Numbered from the stretch's first letter, positions 16,189 to 26,089 are shown. The stretch: DNA of 64,000 bases from Chryseobacterium sp. POL2 (GCF_011058315.1 NZ_CP049298.1:682001-746000); one strand, 5' to 3'. Translations and numbers: made by a program. Notes: a model not told the origin generated them from the letters alone.

Positions 16189-17367
16189 ATGTCTTATTAT
16201 CCACTTTCAAACATTCCAGATTATTATCTGATGGATGATCTTTTAACCGAAGAACACAAACTCATTAGACAATCTGTTAGAGATTGGGTTGAAAGTTTTG
16301 TAATGCCTCAAATTGATAAAGCAGCTCAAGAACATCGCGATATTCCAAATCTAATGAAAGAATTAGGAAAAATTGGTGCCTTGGGCCCATATATTCCTGA
16401 GGAATATGGCGGCGCTGGACTCGACCAAATTTCGTATGGAATCATTATGCAAGAGCTAGAACGTGGCGATTCAGCAGTTCGTTCTGCTGCTTCGGTACAA
16501 TCTTCTTTGGTCATGTTCCCTATTAACGAATTCGGTTCCGAAGAGCAAAAAAAGAAATATCTTCCAAAATTGGCAACTGGTGATATGATCGGAAGTTTCG
16601 GTCTTACAGAGCCTAATCACGGTTCAGATCCTGGTTCCATGGAAACAACGATTAAAGACAATGGCGATCATTACCTTCTTAATGGCGCCAAAATGTGGAT
16701 TACCAATGCGCCGCTTTGTGATATTGCTGTGGTATGGGCAAAAAATGAAGCTGGCAAAGTACGTGGCGTAATTGTAGAACGCGGTATGGACGGTTTTACA
16801 AGCCCCGAAACGACAGACAAATGGTCGCTTCGCGCTTCCAAAACTGGAGAATTAGTTTTTGATAATGTGAAAATTCCAAAAGAAAATCTACTTCCAAATG
16901 TTGAAGGTCTTAAAGGCCCTCTATCCTGTCTTAACTCGGCAAGATATGGTATTTCTTGGGGCGTCATTGGAGCGGCAATCGATTGCTATTGCACAGCCGT
17001 ACAATATGCTTTGGAGCGCAAACAATTTGGGAAACCAATTGCTTCTTATCAATTGCAGCAGAAAAAATTAGCAGAATTTTTAACAGAAATTACTAAAGCA
17101 CAATTGCTTTGTTTGCAATTAGGAAAGCTTAAAAATGAGCACAAAGCTTCTCCTGCACAGATTTCTATGGCAAAAAGAAACAATGTTAAAATGGCGATTG
17201 ATATTGCACGAGAATCTCGTCAAATCTTAGGCGGAATGGGAATCATGGGAGAATTCCCGATGATGCGTCACGCAGCAAATTTAGAATCTGTAATTACTTA
17301 CGAAGGTACACACGACGTACATTTATTAATCACTGGTATGGATATTACGGGGATTAATGCTTTTTAA
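16189..17367 (+). CDS. acyl-CoA dehydrogenase, glutaryl-CoA dehydrogenase type
   Basis: A 392-residue FAD enzyme with the complete acyl-CoA dehydrogenase fold. The sequence around R98 (RSAASVQSSLVM) and the catalytic glutamate E372 in TYEGTHDVH match the glutaryl-CoA dehydrogenase subgroup, which oxidises and decarboxylates glutaryl-CoA to crotonyl-CoA in lysine/tryptophan breakdown. Other family marks are GLTEPNHGSDPGSM, KMWITNAP and RQILGGMGIMGEF. The length is standard. It is monocistronic: a long upstream region and a terminator at 17399-17432. The substrate is predicted from the motifs. Confidence 0.9.
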   Translation: MSYYPLSNIPDYYLMDDLLTEEHKLIRQSVRDWVESFVMPQIDKAAQEHRDIPNLMKELGKIGALGPYIPEEYGGAGLDQISYGIIMQELERGDSAVRSAASVQSSLVMFPINEFGSEEQKKKYLPKLATGDMIGSFGLTEPNHGSDPGSMETTIKDNGDHYLLNGAKMWITNAPLCDIAVVWAKNEAGKVRGVIVERGMDGFTSPETTDKWSLRASKTGELVFDNVKIPKENLLPNVEGLKGPLSCLNSARYGISWGVIGAAIDCYCTAVQYALERKQFGKPIASYQLQQKKLAEFLTEITKAQLLCLQLGKLKNEHKASPAQISMAKRNNVKMAIDIARESRQILGGMGIMGEFPMMRHAANLESVITYEGTHDVHLLITGMDITGINAF

Positions 17368-17398
17368 AGGAGAAAATAATTTCTAAAACATCATTAAA

Positions 17399-17432
17399 AC
17401 TGTAGAATTTTTATTAATTCTGCAGTTTTTTT
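17399..17432 (+). terminator. intrinsic terminator after the acyl-CoA dehydrogenase gene
   Basis: ACTGTAGAATT (17399-17409) pairs with AATTCTGCAGT (17416-17426) with one G-U pair, followed by a T run. The remaining 275 bases up to the next gene hold no other recognisable feature except a weak TATCTTTA box at 17677-17684. Confidence 0.85.
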
Positions 17433-17707
17433 ATAACTGAATTCAGTGATTTTTAAACTATTTTTTTAATATTATTTCAATTTGGTTTTTATAAATTCTA
17501 TTCAATATTTAATTTTTAAAATTCTATTGAACCGCTCTAAAATTAGACAATGACAAAAATTATCATTCTATAATTTTGCATGATTTTCAGATATTTTAGG
17601 TTTAATTGATGTATTTAATAGTTTTCATTTGTAATACTTTCATTTTAAAGAGATATAAAAAAAAGTAGATTTTTATTATCTTTATAACAAACTAAAAACT
17701 ATTTATC

Positions 17708-18790
17708 ATGAAAAAATTTTATTCAGTTTTACTGATGGCGATATTGTCATTGGTAAAAGCGCAGATGACCTATACTGCCGCTAATTATGCTAATGTAAGC
17801 GACCAAGCCAATTACCATTTAGGAAACACCTCTACCAGTCTTAATTTTGCCGCAACAGGTGCTAATTTTCAATGGAATTTTGCGGCGGTTCAAAATCAAT
17901 CGAGCAAGCAAATCGCTTATGCAGACCCATCTACAAGTGTTTTTAAAAATCTTTGGTGCCAATCTTTGGGTTATACATCGGATTGCGATGTAGAATTTAG
18001 TGATAATTTTAATGTCGCTCAAAAATTAATTAACAATCCAGAACCAGCAGGAACAAATAGTACTTTAGAGGATCTTTTTGCTCATTACTATAAATCTTAT
18101 TCTGATTTTTCCACCAAAATGTTGGGTTTAAAAATGAATTCTTCTGGTAACGAAATTGTATTGACGCTCAATTATCAACAGCCAGATGTCATGTACAAAT
18201 TCCCAATGAATTATAATGATTCCTATACAGAAGCTTTTTCTTATGATGGAGAATCTATGGAACAGAGTTTTTTATTTAAAATCAACGGAACCGGAACGCG
18301 CACCAATGTTGTCGATGGTTATGGTAATCTTGTAATTAATAATCAAACATTTTCAAATGTTTTGCGACTAAAAACAATTTCTGATCAACAAATTACAATC
18401 GTTCAAAACAGTGGAACACAACAAAGAAGTATTAAAACAATTAATTACCAATGGTTTCATCAGGATTACAAATTCCCAGTTTTGGATGTTGTTGCTATTG
18501 AACAAAATAATATAACCATCCCAATTGAGATTCGTTATTTGGAAAACTCGTCAACTCTTGCAAATTCGTCAAATGAAAAATTAGGTAAACACTTTATTTA
18601 CCCCAATCCTTCCAAAGGTATTTTCAAAACCAATATTCCCGAAAATGAGATTAAAAGCATAGAAGTTTATAATCTAGCAGGACAATTGGTTTCAAAATCA
18701 TTAAACTTGTCGCAGCTTAACAACGGTCAATATATTGTAAAAATTAATACTGCTAAAGAAAGTATAAGTCAAAAAATTATTAAGAACTAA
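17708..18790 (+). CDS. secreted protein with T9SS type A sorting domain
   Basis: A 360-residue protein: signal peptide MKKFYSVLLMAILSLVKAQ, a beta-rich central region of unknown function, and a C-terminal sorting domain of about 75 residues (HFIYPNPSKGIFKTNI, VYNLAGQLVSKS, LNNGQYIVKI, ending SQKIIKN). The YPNPS and GQYIVKI elements are typical of T9SS type A domains, so it is probably exported and anchored or released at the surface. A strong bidirectional terminator follows directly, so it is monocistronic. Confidence 0.88.
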   Translation: MKKFYSVLLMAILSLVKAQMTYTAANYANVSDQANYHLGNTSTSLNFAATGANFQWNFAAVQNQSSKQIAYADPSTSVFKNLWCQSLGYTSDCDVEFSDNFNVAQKLINNPEPAGTNSTLEDLFAHYYKSYSDFSTKMLGLKMNSSGNEIVLTLNYQQPDVMYKFPMNYNDSYTEAFSYDGESMEQSFLFKINGTGTRTNVVDGYGNLVINNQTFSNVLRLKTISDQQITIVQNSGTQQRSIKTINYQWFHQDYKFPVLDVVAIEQNNITIPIEIRYLENSSTLANSSNEKLGKHFIYPNPSKGIFKTNIPENEIKSIEVYNLAGQLVSKSLNLSQLNNGQYIVKINTAKESISQKIIKN

Positions 18791-18792
18791 AC

Positions 18793-18824
18793 AACCTCGG
18801 CTTTTCAATTGAAAAGCCGAGGTT
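18793..18824. terminator. bidirectional terminator, perfect 32-base palindrome
   Basis: The 14-base arm AACCTCGGCTTTTC pairs perfectly with GAAAAGCCGAGGTT around an AATT centre. It lies in the 35-base gap between the convergent genes ending at 18790 (+) and 18826 (-) and can serve both. Confidence 0.88.
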
Positions 18825-18825
18825 A

Positions 18826-21519
18826 TTACCAACTTGTATGTTCTTTTTCCTCAAAAGGAATTTCTGGATTCAGAATTAAATTAATGAGCGAAGCTATGGA
18901 AAATTCAATTTCGGAGTCATCCAAATCGTCTGCGGTTAAAGAAGCAACGCCTTTATTAACCTCCGCGAACGACCAAATGCCAGGTTCTAAAACGTTTTTG
19001 TTATAATCTTCATCTTGTTGCAAAACATATTTATAAATGGACAATTGCAAGGCTTGTTTATAATCTTCGTTATAAAACAAAGTTTCCAATTGTTCGGTTT
19101 TATCTTTAACTTTCAGGTTCAGTTTTTTAATCTTTGCAGTTTTATAGTCAATAATTCTTACAACACCGTCCAGACGGTCTATCCTATCAATAAAACCGTT
19201 AAACATCACCGAATCTGTTTTTTCAGCATTAATAAAAAATTCAGCTTTTACATTTTTTTCAAGTTCGATAATTTCTAAAGAAGAACCGTTTTTCACCAGG
19301 TTTTCGTCATACTGCAAAATGCTTCGGATAACGCGTTCTGCTATTTGACGATGGACATAATTCATCCCGCGCTCATAAAATTCTTTTTCATGCTTTAAGG
19401 TTTTAATGGCATGCAAAATGGAAGCTTCTACTCTATCTTTTAAAACTTTAAAATCGTCCAAAGTCAAAATTTTATTTTTGAAATCTTCATATAAATATTG
19501 CACAGCAAAATGCACGAGATTACCATAATTTCTCACAGAAAGTTCTTCTTCGATTTCGTCTGTATCTTTGACTTTTAGAACATATTTTAGATAAAAATCA
19601 ACAGGATTATACAAATAACTTGTAAGATGTGATGCCGACACAGATTGCTTCCATTCTTGAAGTTTTTCGAGGACAGATTCTGTTTTTTCGATTTTCATTA
19701 GTTCCTGAACAATAGGCTCGGACGCATTATCAACCACAATATGATTAATTTTATGCGCACTTTCCATTTCAATTTGAGTAATAAAGCGACTTTTTTCTCC
19801 AGTGTTAACACCCGAACTTAAAGCATTAAATAACAAATGAACATTTTTAGAATCTTGAATTAATCGGTAAAAGTGATACGCATAAATGCTGTCATTTTCT
19901 AAAAAAGTATTCAGTCCAAAATTCTTACGAACATCAAAAGGCAAATAGGTATTTTGGGTATTTCCCAGCGGTAATTTCCCTTCGTTGACAGAAAGCAAAA
20001 TGAGGTTTTCGAAATTAAGAAGTCGGCTTTCCAAAAGTCCCATAACTTGCAAGCCTGCCAAAGGTTCACCTTGAAAATCTATCGATTCGGTATTCACCAA
20101 TTGATTGATAAGAACCTCCAAAGTTTCCATTTTTAAAGGGATTTTGTAAGGCTCTATCTGGTTTTTTAAAACTCTAAATGATTGTTCAAAATGGCTAATA
20201 TTTTCATACAAAATATCGTCATCATTAATTCTGAATTTCAGTTCAGTACAAAACTTAATGAGATCGTCTAAGAATTTAATAACATTGTTAGGCTGCTTTA
20301 ATAAAGAAAAATAGCTAAGCTCACCTAAAAGCTCAATTATCATTTTGGAAGAAATGTAAACAATATTTCGGCTTTCTATGGTCGCAATAAAATCGTTGAT
20401 GATTTTTTGATCTTCATCCGAATTTGGTAACTCTTGCAAAATCGGAAAAATATCTGCATAATAATAAGAACTCGCTTTTTTTTCTAATTGTTTTTGAAGA
20501 TAAAATAGCTTTTTTATCGCGTTGCTAAAAGACAAATTCTTCAACGGAAATCCCATTGTAATATTGAGATTTTTTACTTGCGACATAGCATCCAGACTTG
20601 CTGGCAGAAGGTTTTCATCGAGTAAAATAACTGCTGTTTTAGAAATATCTTCAAGCGCTATATTTTCAAAAATCTTGGGTAAAACCTTAGTCTGAACAAT
20701 ATTCCCTGAGACTTCATAGACATTAATATTTTTAGACTTTTGGAAATCATTTTCAATCCAATTGAATACCCGCGAATCATTAAATTCTTTCCATTTTAGA
20801 TGTTCTCGCAAAAATTTTCCAGCCTCTTGCCTTTCGTCCTCAATATAATAAGAATCTGCCTGAAAGTAACAAATGGCTTTGTCCCAATGCAACAGATTTT
20901 TCACCACACTTTCTTCAATAGGCGTAAAGGCGTTAAACCCACAAAATATAAACTGTGCCGGCGTATCTTTTGCGAAATCCTGGATTTTTTCTTTTGCTGC
21001 GACGTGTATCATGCCAGAAGTCGCCCAATTTTTAGCATCGAGTTCGGTTTTTAATAATGGTAAAAACGCATTCATCTTTTTCCAGAAATTGAGATTTCTA
21101 CGGCGTGCATTATCTTCTTCGCCCAAGTCTTCGCCCCAATTTTTGATACGTTCTTCATCCAGCATCCATTGCAGCACTTTCTCATTATCATCGGTAAATT
21201 TCAGCATATCATCCCAATCTTTTTGCAAAGTCGGAAACCATTTTAGAAAACTTCCAAAATCCTCTGAAGCATCAATATTTTGATAAATTTTATAAGCAAA
21301 CAAATGAAGCGCAATGCCTTGTAAATGCTGTTTTGCCGCCAATTCTTGGATAAGATCTTCTATGGTCGAGAATTGTGGCAACATCCCGTTGTAGGATTTT
21401 TCTTTCAGAATCCGATTGATAAAAACCAAGGGCCGTTTACCCGGCAAAACGATATTAAGCTGTGATAAATCTGAAAATTTAGACAACAAATCTTCGACAA
21501 TTTTCTCAAGAAATTTCAT
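18826..21519 (-). CDS. AddB-like helicase-nuclease subunit with PD-(D/E)XK nuclease
   Basis: An 897-residue protein related to the AddB/RexB side of recombinational repair nucleases. The N-terminus (FLEKIVEDLL...NIVLPGKRPLVFI) is the inactivated helicase-like part. The last 270 residues are a PD-(D/E)XK nuclease: an LVHFAV helix, then FNGFIDRID and VRIIDYKTAK with the catalytic D, D and K, followed by a QLSIYKYVL helix. It would process double-strand DNA ends with a RecB/AddA-like helicase not present in this window. No cysteine iron-sulfur cluster is evident. The gene starts immediately after a terminator hairpin at 21526-21544. Confidence 0.85.
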   Translation of the reverse strand: MKFLEKIVEDLLSKFSDLSQLNIVLPGKRPLVFINRILKEKSYNGMLPQFSTIEDLIQELAAKQHLQGIALHLFAYKIYQNIDASEDFGSFLKWFPTLQKDWDDMLKFTDDNEKVLQWMLDEERIKNWGEDLGEEDNARRRNLNFWKKMNAFLPLLKTELDAKNWATSGMIHVAAKEKIQDFAKDTPAQFIFCGFNAFTPIEESVVKNLLHWDKAICYFQADSYYIEDERQEAGKFLREHLKWKEFNDSRVFNWIENDFQKSKNINVYEVSGNIVQTKVLPKIFENIALEDISKTAVILLDENLLPASLDAMSQVKNLNITMGFPLKNLSFSNAIKKLFYLQKQLEKKASSYYYADIFPILQELPNSDEDQKIINDFIATIESRNIVYISSKMIIELLGELSYFSLLKQPNNVIKFLDDLIKFCTELKFRINDDDILYENISHFEQSFRVLKNQIEPYKIPLKMETLEVLINQLVNTESIDFQGEPLAGLQVMGLLESRLLNFENLILLSVNEGKLPLGNTQNTYLPFDVRKNFGLNTFLENDSIYAYHFYRLIQDSKNVHLLFNALSSGVNTGEKSRFITQIEMESAHKINHIVVDNASEPIVQELMKIEKTESVLEKLQEWKQSVSASHLTSYLYNPVDFYLKYVLKVKDTDEIEEELSVRNYGNLVHFAVQYLYEDFKNKILTLDDFKVLKDRVEASILHAIKTLKHEKEFYERGMNYVHRQIAERVIRSILQYDENLVKNGSSLEIIELEKNVKAEFFINAEKTDSVMFNGFIDRIDRLDGVVRIIDYKTAKIKKLNLKVKDKTEQLETLFYNEDYKQALQLSIYKYVLQQDEDYNKNVLEPGIWSFAEVNKGVASLTADDLDDSEIEFSIASLINLILNPEIPFEEKEHTSW

Positions 21520-21525
21520 AAAAAA

Positions 21526-21544
21526 AGACCTTTTTAAAAGGTCT
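21526..21544 (-). terminator. terminator abutting the AddB-like start codon
   Basis: AGACCTTT and AAAGGTCT form a tight hairpin. On the minus strand it is followed by seven T, and the ATG of the AddB-like gene (21519) comes straight after. It ends the transcript of the small lipoprotein gene at 21573-21983. Confidence 0.75.
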
Positions 21545-21572
21545 CAATTTAGTTATTTTTTTTGTGTAAAAA

Positions 21573-21983
21573 CTACTCCACTACAATTTGTTTTTCTAGC
21601 CAAATATTCTCTCCAGAAGCATTTTTGCCTTGCCAAAATTTGAAATAATAAGTTCCTTTTTTCTGAGGTTCAAATCTGATTAAATTAAAAGCGCGGTAAG
21701 TGCCTTCTTGACAAGTTTGGTTATTTTTGTAGGCGTAATTAACAACTGTTCTTGTAGAATCCTGAGGGATATAATCTACACCATAAAAGCCTTCGCATTC
21801 TTTATTATAAGTCGAAAACACTTTAATTGGCTGCATATTAAAAATCGTCATAGTGTCTTGATCTATAATAACGCTGTCAATTTTTCTAGCCTGTACTCCA
21901 GTAATTTCGTAAGCGTCGTTGTTACAAGATTGTAGAAAAACGAGGCCTAACACTGCAAAACTTATTTTAATAAATCCTTTCAT
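21573..21983 (-). CDS. small lipoprotein of unknown function
   Basis: A 136-residue lipoprotein (signal ending VFLQSC, cysteine near residue 20). The mature part is beta-rich and has three more cysteines (KECEGFYG, NQTCQEG), then ends IWLEKQIVVE. A similar size and layout occurs in flavobacterial lipoproteins next to rsmG, but I do not recognise a named domain. It is 12 bases downstream of rsmG on the same strand and probably shares its transcript, which ends at the hairpin at 21526. Confidence 0.72.
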   Translation of the reverse strand: MKGFIKISFAVLGLVFLQSCNNDAYEITGVQARKIDSVIIDQDTMTIFNMQPIKVFSTYNKECEGFYGVDYIPQDSTRTVVNYAYKNNQTCQEGTYRAFNLIRFEPQKKGTYYFKFWQGKNASGENIWLEKQIVVE

Positions 21984-21995
21984 AGTTTAAAATTA

Positions 21996-22628
21996 CTAAA
22001 AAATATTTCCTTTAGAGATATAAACTACTTTTTTTGTTTCATAAAAATCTTCTTCGAAATAGTTTTTCAGTTGAAAAATTTCCGATTTGATGCCTGCTAA
22101 CTCTTCACCCAAATCGCCGCCCTTAAGATAAAGTACGCCGTTGTGTTTTGGATTGAATTGGTCTTTCTCAAACTTGCCATGCAACCAACGCAAAAATACG
22201 GGCATCTGCGTTACAGCACGACTTACCACAAAATGAAATTTATCTTTTAGTTTTTCTGCTCGTCCGTGTATCGCGGTGACATTGGACAATCCTACACCTT
22301 CGGCAACCGCTTGTACTACGGTGATTTTTTTGCCAATGCTATCTATTAATGTAAACTGTGTTTCTGGAAACAAAATCGCTAAAGGAATTCCTGGAAAACC
22401 GCCGCCTGTACCGATATCCAAAACTTTGGATCCTGGCGCGAAAGTCATAACTTTTGCAATTCCTAAAGAGTGTAAAATGTGCTTCTCATAAAGACTTTCC
22501 ATATCTTTTCGGGAGATAACATTTATCTTTTCGTTCCATTCGTTATACAAATTTTCAAGTTTTGAAAATTGCTCTTTCTGGGTTTCCGAAATATCGGGGA
22601 AATATTTTAAAATAAGTTCTAAAGACAT
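21996..22628 (-). CDS. rsmG: 16S rRNA (guanine-527-N7)-methyltransferase RsmG
   Basis: A 210-residue Rossmann-fold methyltransferase. The SAM-binding motif is VLDIGTGGGFPGIPLA (about residues 69-84), preceded by the family's NEKINVISRKD and EKHILHSL motifs and followed by the VVSRAV motif typical of GidB/RsmG. The enzyme methylates N7 of G527 in 16S rRNA; its loss usually gives low-level streptomycin resistance. The length matches the family. It is followed by a small lipoprotein gene. Confidence 0.95.
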   Translation of the reverse strand: MSLELILKYFPDISETQKEQFSKLENLYNEWNEKINVISRKDMESLYEKHILHSLGIAKVMTFAPGSKVLDIGTGGGFPGIPLAILFPETQFTLIDSIGKKITVVQAVAEGVGLSNVTAIHGRAEKLKDKFHFVVSRAVTQMPVFLRWLHGKFEKDQFNPKHNGVLYLKGGDLGEELAGIKSEIFQLKNYFEEDFYETKKVVYISKGNIF

Positions 22629-22655
22629 GTTGCGAAATTAAGGAAAAACTTCGTT

Positions 22656-22688
22656 AAAAAGATAACCAAACTAGTTGATTATCTTTTT
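22656..22688 (-). terminator. hairpin overlapping the end of the 22671 gene
   Basis: AAAAAGATAA (22656-22665) pairs with TTATCTTTTT (22679-22688), extended by flanking TTAA. The stop codon of the large T9SS gene sits in the loop, so the hairpin begins inside the coding sequence. Confidence 0.55.
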
Positions 22689-25600
22689 TGTTAACGTATT
22701 AGTTTTGGTACTAATTTTCAAAATAAACATGCCTTTTGCAAATTGATTCAAAGAAATTTGAGCTGCTTTATTATTAGGTTTAGTTTGATAAACCAATCTT
22801 CCCAATGCATCATACACTTCAACTTCTTCGATATTGTCCGTTTTTGATGTAATGACAAAAGCATCATTGTTTTTGTAAACTAAAACATCTTTTTGAGCTT
22901 CTGTTACCGCTAAAGTTGTTTCTTTCTTTTTATAAACAATTTCGAAGCGTTCATTATAAATTCCTTTTTCACCATAAAAATTGTAAGAACTGTTAGATAA
23001 ATCTATGATTTGAGAATTCGAATTGTCTTTTAAATAGATGTTTTGATTTTGGTTAAAAATTCCTTCCACATCACCCAAAGAAATACTGTAGTTACCAGCT
23101 GCAGAAAGTTGTACACCTAGTTTAACAACATCTTCTTGGTTATCATTCCAACTTCTAGCCTGGATGCCTAATTGTTTATTATCCAGATTGCTCCAGATTG
23201 CATCTTCACCAACTGCTAATAGCTCTGTATCCAAGTCTGCATCAAAAGCATTGCTTGCATCCTCCAAATAACCTATAAGAATTTCGTTATTGATATCCGC
23301 TTCTGATTTAAGATTTAACCAAAATCTATTTTTTTCAGCTGCTTTATAATTAAAGAATACACCTTGCTCTTTTGTTCGCATAGCATTGGTAAAGCGAAGT
23401 GCTTTATTTTGGCCTGTAGCTTTAGCTTTTATGATAAAGCCTTGTGATGTTTTTACAGAAATGTTAGGGATATTTTTGTTTAGACCTTTATAAGTGGCTG
23501 GGATACCGCCCATTCTGTTGTAGATTGCATAGTTATTACCATTGTATTGAGAACCTTGCTGAGTAGAGATACTCATATCATTATTGGTCCAGAAATATGC
23601 GATTGGCTGAATAAGATCTGCGTTTTCGATAAAGAATATGTCAAGATCAATATTTGATGGATAAGGATTTCCTACCAAATTATAGCCATGATCTTCGTTT
23701 GTATATTTTAAAATATAGGACTCTATCGTTCCGTTGTTTGGTACACCAACAAATTTGAATTCGGCTTCTGGCGATGTTGCATTAATTTCTGTAGGAAAGC
23801 TGTTTTTTCCACGAATAGCGTAACCACGAGATTTTAAAAACTCTGAATTGGCGTCTAATTTCAGCTCATTTGGAATTGATGTAACAAAATAATCATTTTT
23901 TTCATTATAGATAAAAAATTGATTCCAAGGTGTTCCTTGTGGATTCGCAGGATTACTAGCTTGGTTATAACCGTCAGAAAACTGATAAAGATTCTGTCCT
24001 GTAACAGGCGAAGACCAATAGTTATAACCTTTTTTTGGAAGTTTGGTTGTTCTTTTTACAGTAACTTTTCCAATATTAGGTGTGTTGTTGGTTTGTAAAA
24101 AATTAGCATCTGGAGCAAAAACAATATTGTCGCCAGTTCCCAAATTGGTTAATGCATTACTAAGTTTAATATAATCGTTGTTATTAACAGTAACTTTCGT
24201 TTCGCTATTAACTGTAATATTGGAAGCTTCTATCGATCCATAAAGTGAAGTGTCATAATTGGCAACAATTACAGCATTTTTTAACAGATTCGGTTTTCCA
24301 TTGTCCCAATAAGGTTGCGCTGGATTTACCCAACTTGTTACATTATAATTTGACACAATAGCTTTAACTAAAGGTCCAGACAAAGGTTTTGCTGATAATC
24401 TTATTAATAAGTCGTTATAACTTTTATAAGGATAAAGCCTTACAAATACCTTTTCTCCAGGTTTTAGAATTGCGTCTGCACCAAAGTCAAAACTAGAAGC
24501 TTTCCATTTGTCATCATAAGCAATTTCTGATGTTAAAACTTTAACTCCAGTTGCAAAATTTGGATCTTTAGAATATTCCATTTTAAAATAACCAGTTCCT
24601 CCATTTGCACGGTATTCTATATCAAAGCTTTTAAGATCCAATTGTTTTCCGTTTGGTTCAAAAGTAAATTCAATATACTTATTAAGATCTATAGCTTCAG
24701 TAGGTTTGGACAAACCAGAAATCTTAAAAATAGGTTCGCTCCACGTATCACCACTTATACCTAAAATATTGCCTTTTACAGATTTTCCAATTACGCCTGG
24801 GATAAGTGCATGGGCAGAAAGTGACAAATTATCCCACTGTATAATTGAAATAGTTTTCTCTGCTGTAACATCAACATCTACTCTAGCCAAGCTAGAAGTG
24901 CCATTTGCATCTACAAGTCTGTAAAAGAAAAAATCCTTTCCTATAAACGATACTTCTGGTGTATATGTAATGCTATTGTCAGTATTTATACTTACTGCGC
25001 CATGAGTTGGTGCCGTATCTATAACAACATTAGTCGTGGTTTGAAAAAAATCGTTATCTAGAATTTTGATATTAACATCATTATTCTTAGTTGTTGTAGT
25101 CGTATCGTTTTCAGGAATTGGCACAATAGCTTGTTGGGCTTTCGCTGTTCCTAGAATTGTGGGGCCATCAGAATCCTGTGTGTATTTTATTTGAAATCTA
25201 TTATTGGTTTGATAAACATAAACTCGCACATAAAGTGCTTTTCCAGAAACAATTATTTGACGAGGTAATCCAGAAAAATCAGAACATGAAAGTTTTGCCC
25301 AAGACTTATTCTCAATTAACAAATCTTCGACAAGCACTTTATAATTCGAAAAATTAGGATCCACAGAATATCTAATTTCTAATTTTGCAGAACCGCCTTG
25401 CATACGGTAATCAAAATTGAAACTATTCAAATTAATTTGGTTTCCAATCTTAGGTTTAACTGTAAATTGTACATACTTATTGGTATCTAAAGTTTTTTCA
25501 GTTAAATCATTATAATTTGGCGTTGGCCAATCGGAAGTATTAAAAAAAGTTTGATTGTCTTTCTCGGCAGATATTCCTACTGTAGAAAATATATTTTCCG

Positions 25601-25721
25601 CGGAAACTAAATTATTTTTAACAGTTGGGGCAAAATTTTGTTTATTCCATACCGCTATTGATGTTTGTGCTAAAAAAAAGTTAACAACAAGCGTAGATAT
25701 AAAAAAAGATATTTTTTTCAT
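22671..25721 (-). CDS. large secreted T9SS protein with duplicated modules and an Ig-like domain
   Basis: A 1016-residue protein: signal peptide (1-18), a beta-sandwich module (about 22-190), a bacterial Ig-like domain with NDVNIKILDND and THGAVSINTDNSITYTPE (about 205-290), a second copy of the first module (about 292-470), a large region ending in stretches such as YNLVGNPYPSNIDLD that recur in T9SS proteins, and a C-terminal type A sorting domain (VYDALGRLVYQT, then GMFILKIST and TKKIIN). Modules 1 and 3 share KYVQFT/KYIEFT and LEIRYS.DPNF/FKMEYSKDPNF. An extracellular or surface adhesin-like role is inferred. Confidence 0.87.
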   Translation of the reverse strand: MKKISFFISTLVVNFFLAQTSIAVWNKQNFAPTVKNNLVSAENIFSTVGISAEKDNQTFFNTSDWPTPNYNDLTEKTLDTNKYVQFTVKPKIGNQINLNSFNFDYRMQGGSAKLEIRYSVDPNFSNYKVLVEDLLIENKSWAKLSCSDFSGLPRQIIVSGKALYVRVYVYQTNNRFQIKYTQDSDGPTILGTAKAQQAIVPIPENDTTTTTKNNDVNIKILDNDFFQTTTNVVIDTAPTHGAVSINTDNSITYTPEVSFIGKDFFFYRLVDANGTSSLARVDVDVTAEKTISIIQWDNLSLSAHALIPGVIGKSVKGNILGISGDTWSEPIFKISGLSKPTEAIDLNKYIEFTFEPNGKQLDLKSFDIEYRANGGTGYFKMEYSKDPNFATGVKVLTSEIAYDDKWKASSFDFGADAILKPGEKVFVRLYPYKSYNDLLIRLSAKPLSGPLVKAIVSNYNVTSWVNPAQPYWDNGKPNLLKNAVIVANYDTSLYGSIEASNITVNSETKVTVNNNDYIKLSNALTNLGTGDNIVFAPDANFLQTNNTPNIGKVTVKRTTKLPKKGYNYWSSPVTGQNLYQFSDGYNQASNPANPQGTPWNQFFIYNEKNDYFVTSIPNELKLDANSEFLKSRGYAIRGKNSFPTEINATSPEAEFKFVGVPNNGTIESYILKYTNEDHGYNLVGNPYPSNIDLDIFFIENADLIQPIAYFWTNNDMSISTQQGSQYNGNNYAIYNRMGGIPATYKGLNKNIPNISVKTSQGFIIKAKATGQNKALRFTNAMRTKEQGVFFNYKAAEKNRFWLNLKSEADINNEILIGYLEDASNAFDADLDTELLAVGEDAIWSNLDNKQLGIQARSWNDNQEDVVKLGVQLSAAGNYSISLGDVEGIFNQNQNIYLKDNSNSQIIDLSNSSYNFYGEKGIYNERFEIVYKKKETTLAVTEAQKDVLVYKNNDAFVITSKTDNIEEVEVYDALGRLVYQTKPNNKAAQISLNQFAKGMFILKISTKTNTLTKKIIN

Positions 25722-25776
25722 TTGTATTTAATAATCAAATAATAAGGTTCGTAGTGTTTTATAAAAATTGGGACTG

Positions 25777-25810
25777 CAAAAATAGAATATTAAATTTATA
25801 GGATTATCAA
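25777..25810 (-). promoter_or_regulatory. promoter of the 22671 T9SS gene
   Basis: On the minus strand TATTTTTG (25784-25777) matches TAnnTTTG exactly, with TTG at 25810-25808 and a 23-base spacer. It lies 56 bases before the start codon. The rest of the 368-base gap to the next gene is AT-rich and featureless apart from the promoter at 26042. Confidence 0.6.
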
Positions 25811-26041
25811 ATACGCATTAAAATAAGCTTAAAATTAAATTTTAAATAAAAGCATTTAAAAATTTTATTAAAACAAATATTTATCACAATAAATAAGATT
25901 TATCATAATAATAACAGGGTTTTTGTAAACAAACCTCATTTTTAAAACTCTGCAAGACACATGATTAAAATCAGAATTGCTAAAACTCACCTCCTAAACA
26001 GGGCGTTTTCTAGAAATTTTAGAGTATATTATCAACACTTG

Positions 26042-26070
26042 TTGACTGATTACAATTATCTATATCTTTG
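26042..26070 (+). promoter_or_regulatory. promoter of the aminotransferase gene
   Basis: TTG at 26042-26044 and TATCTTTG at 26063-26070 are spaced by 18 bases and match the Bacteroidota consensus. The start codon follows 20 bases after the -7 box, so the leader is very short. Confidence 0.7.
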
Positions 26071-26089
26071 CAAAAAATAGAAGCTTAAA

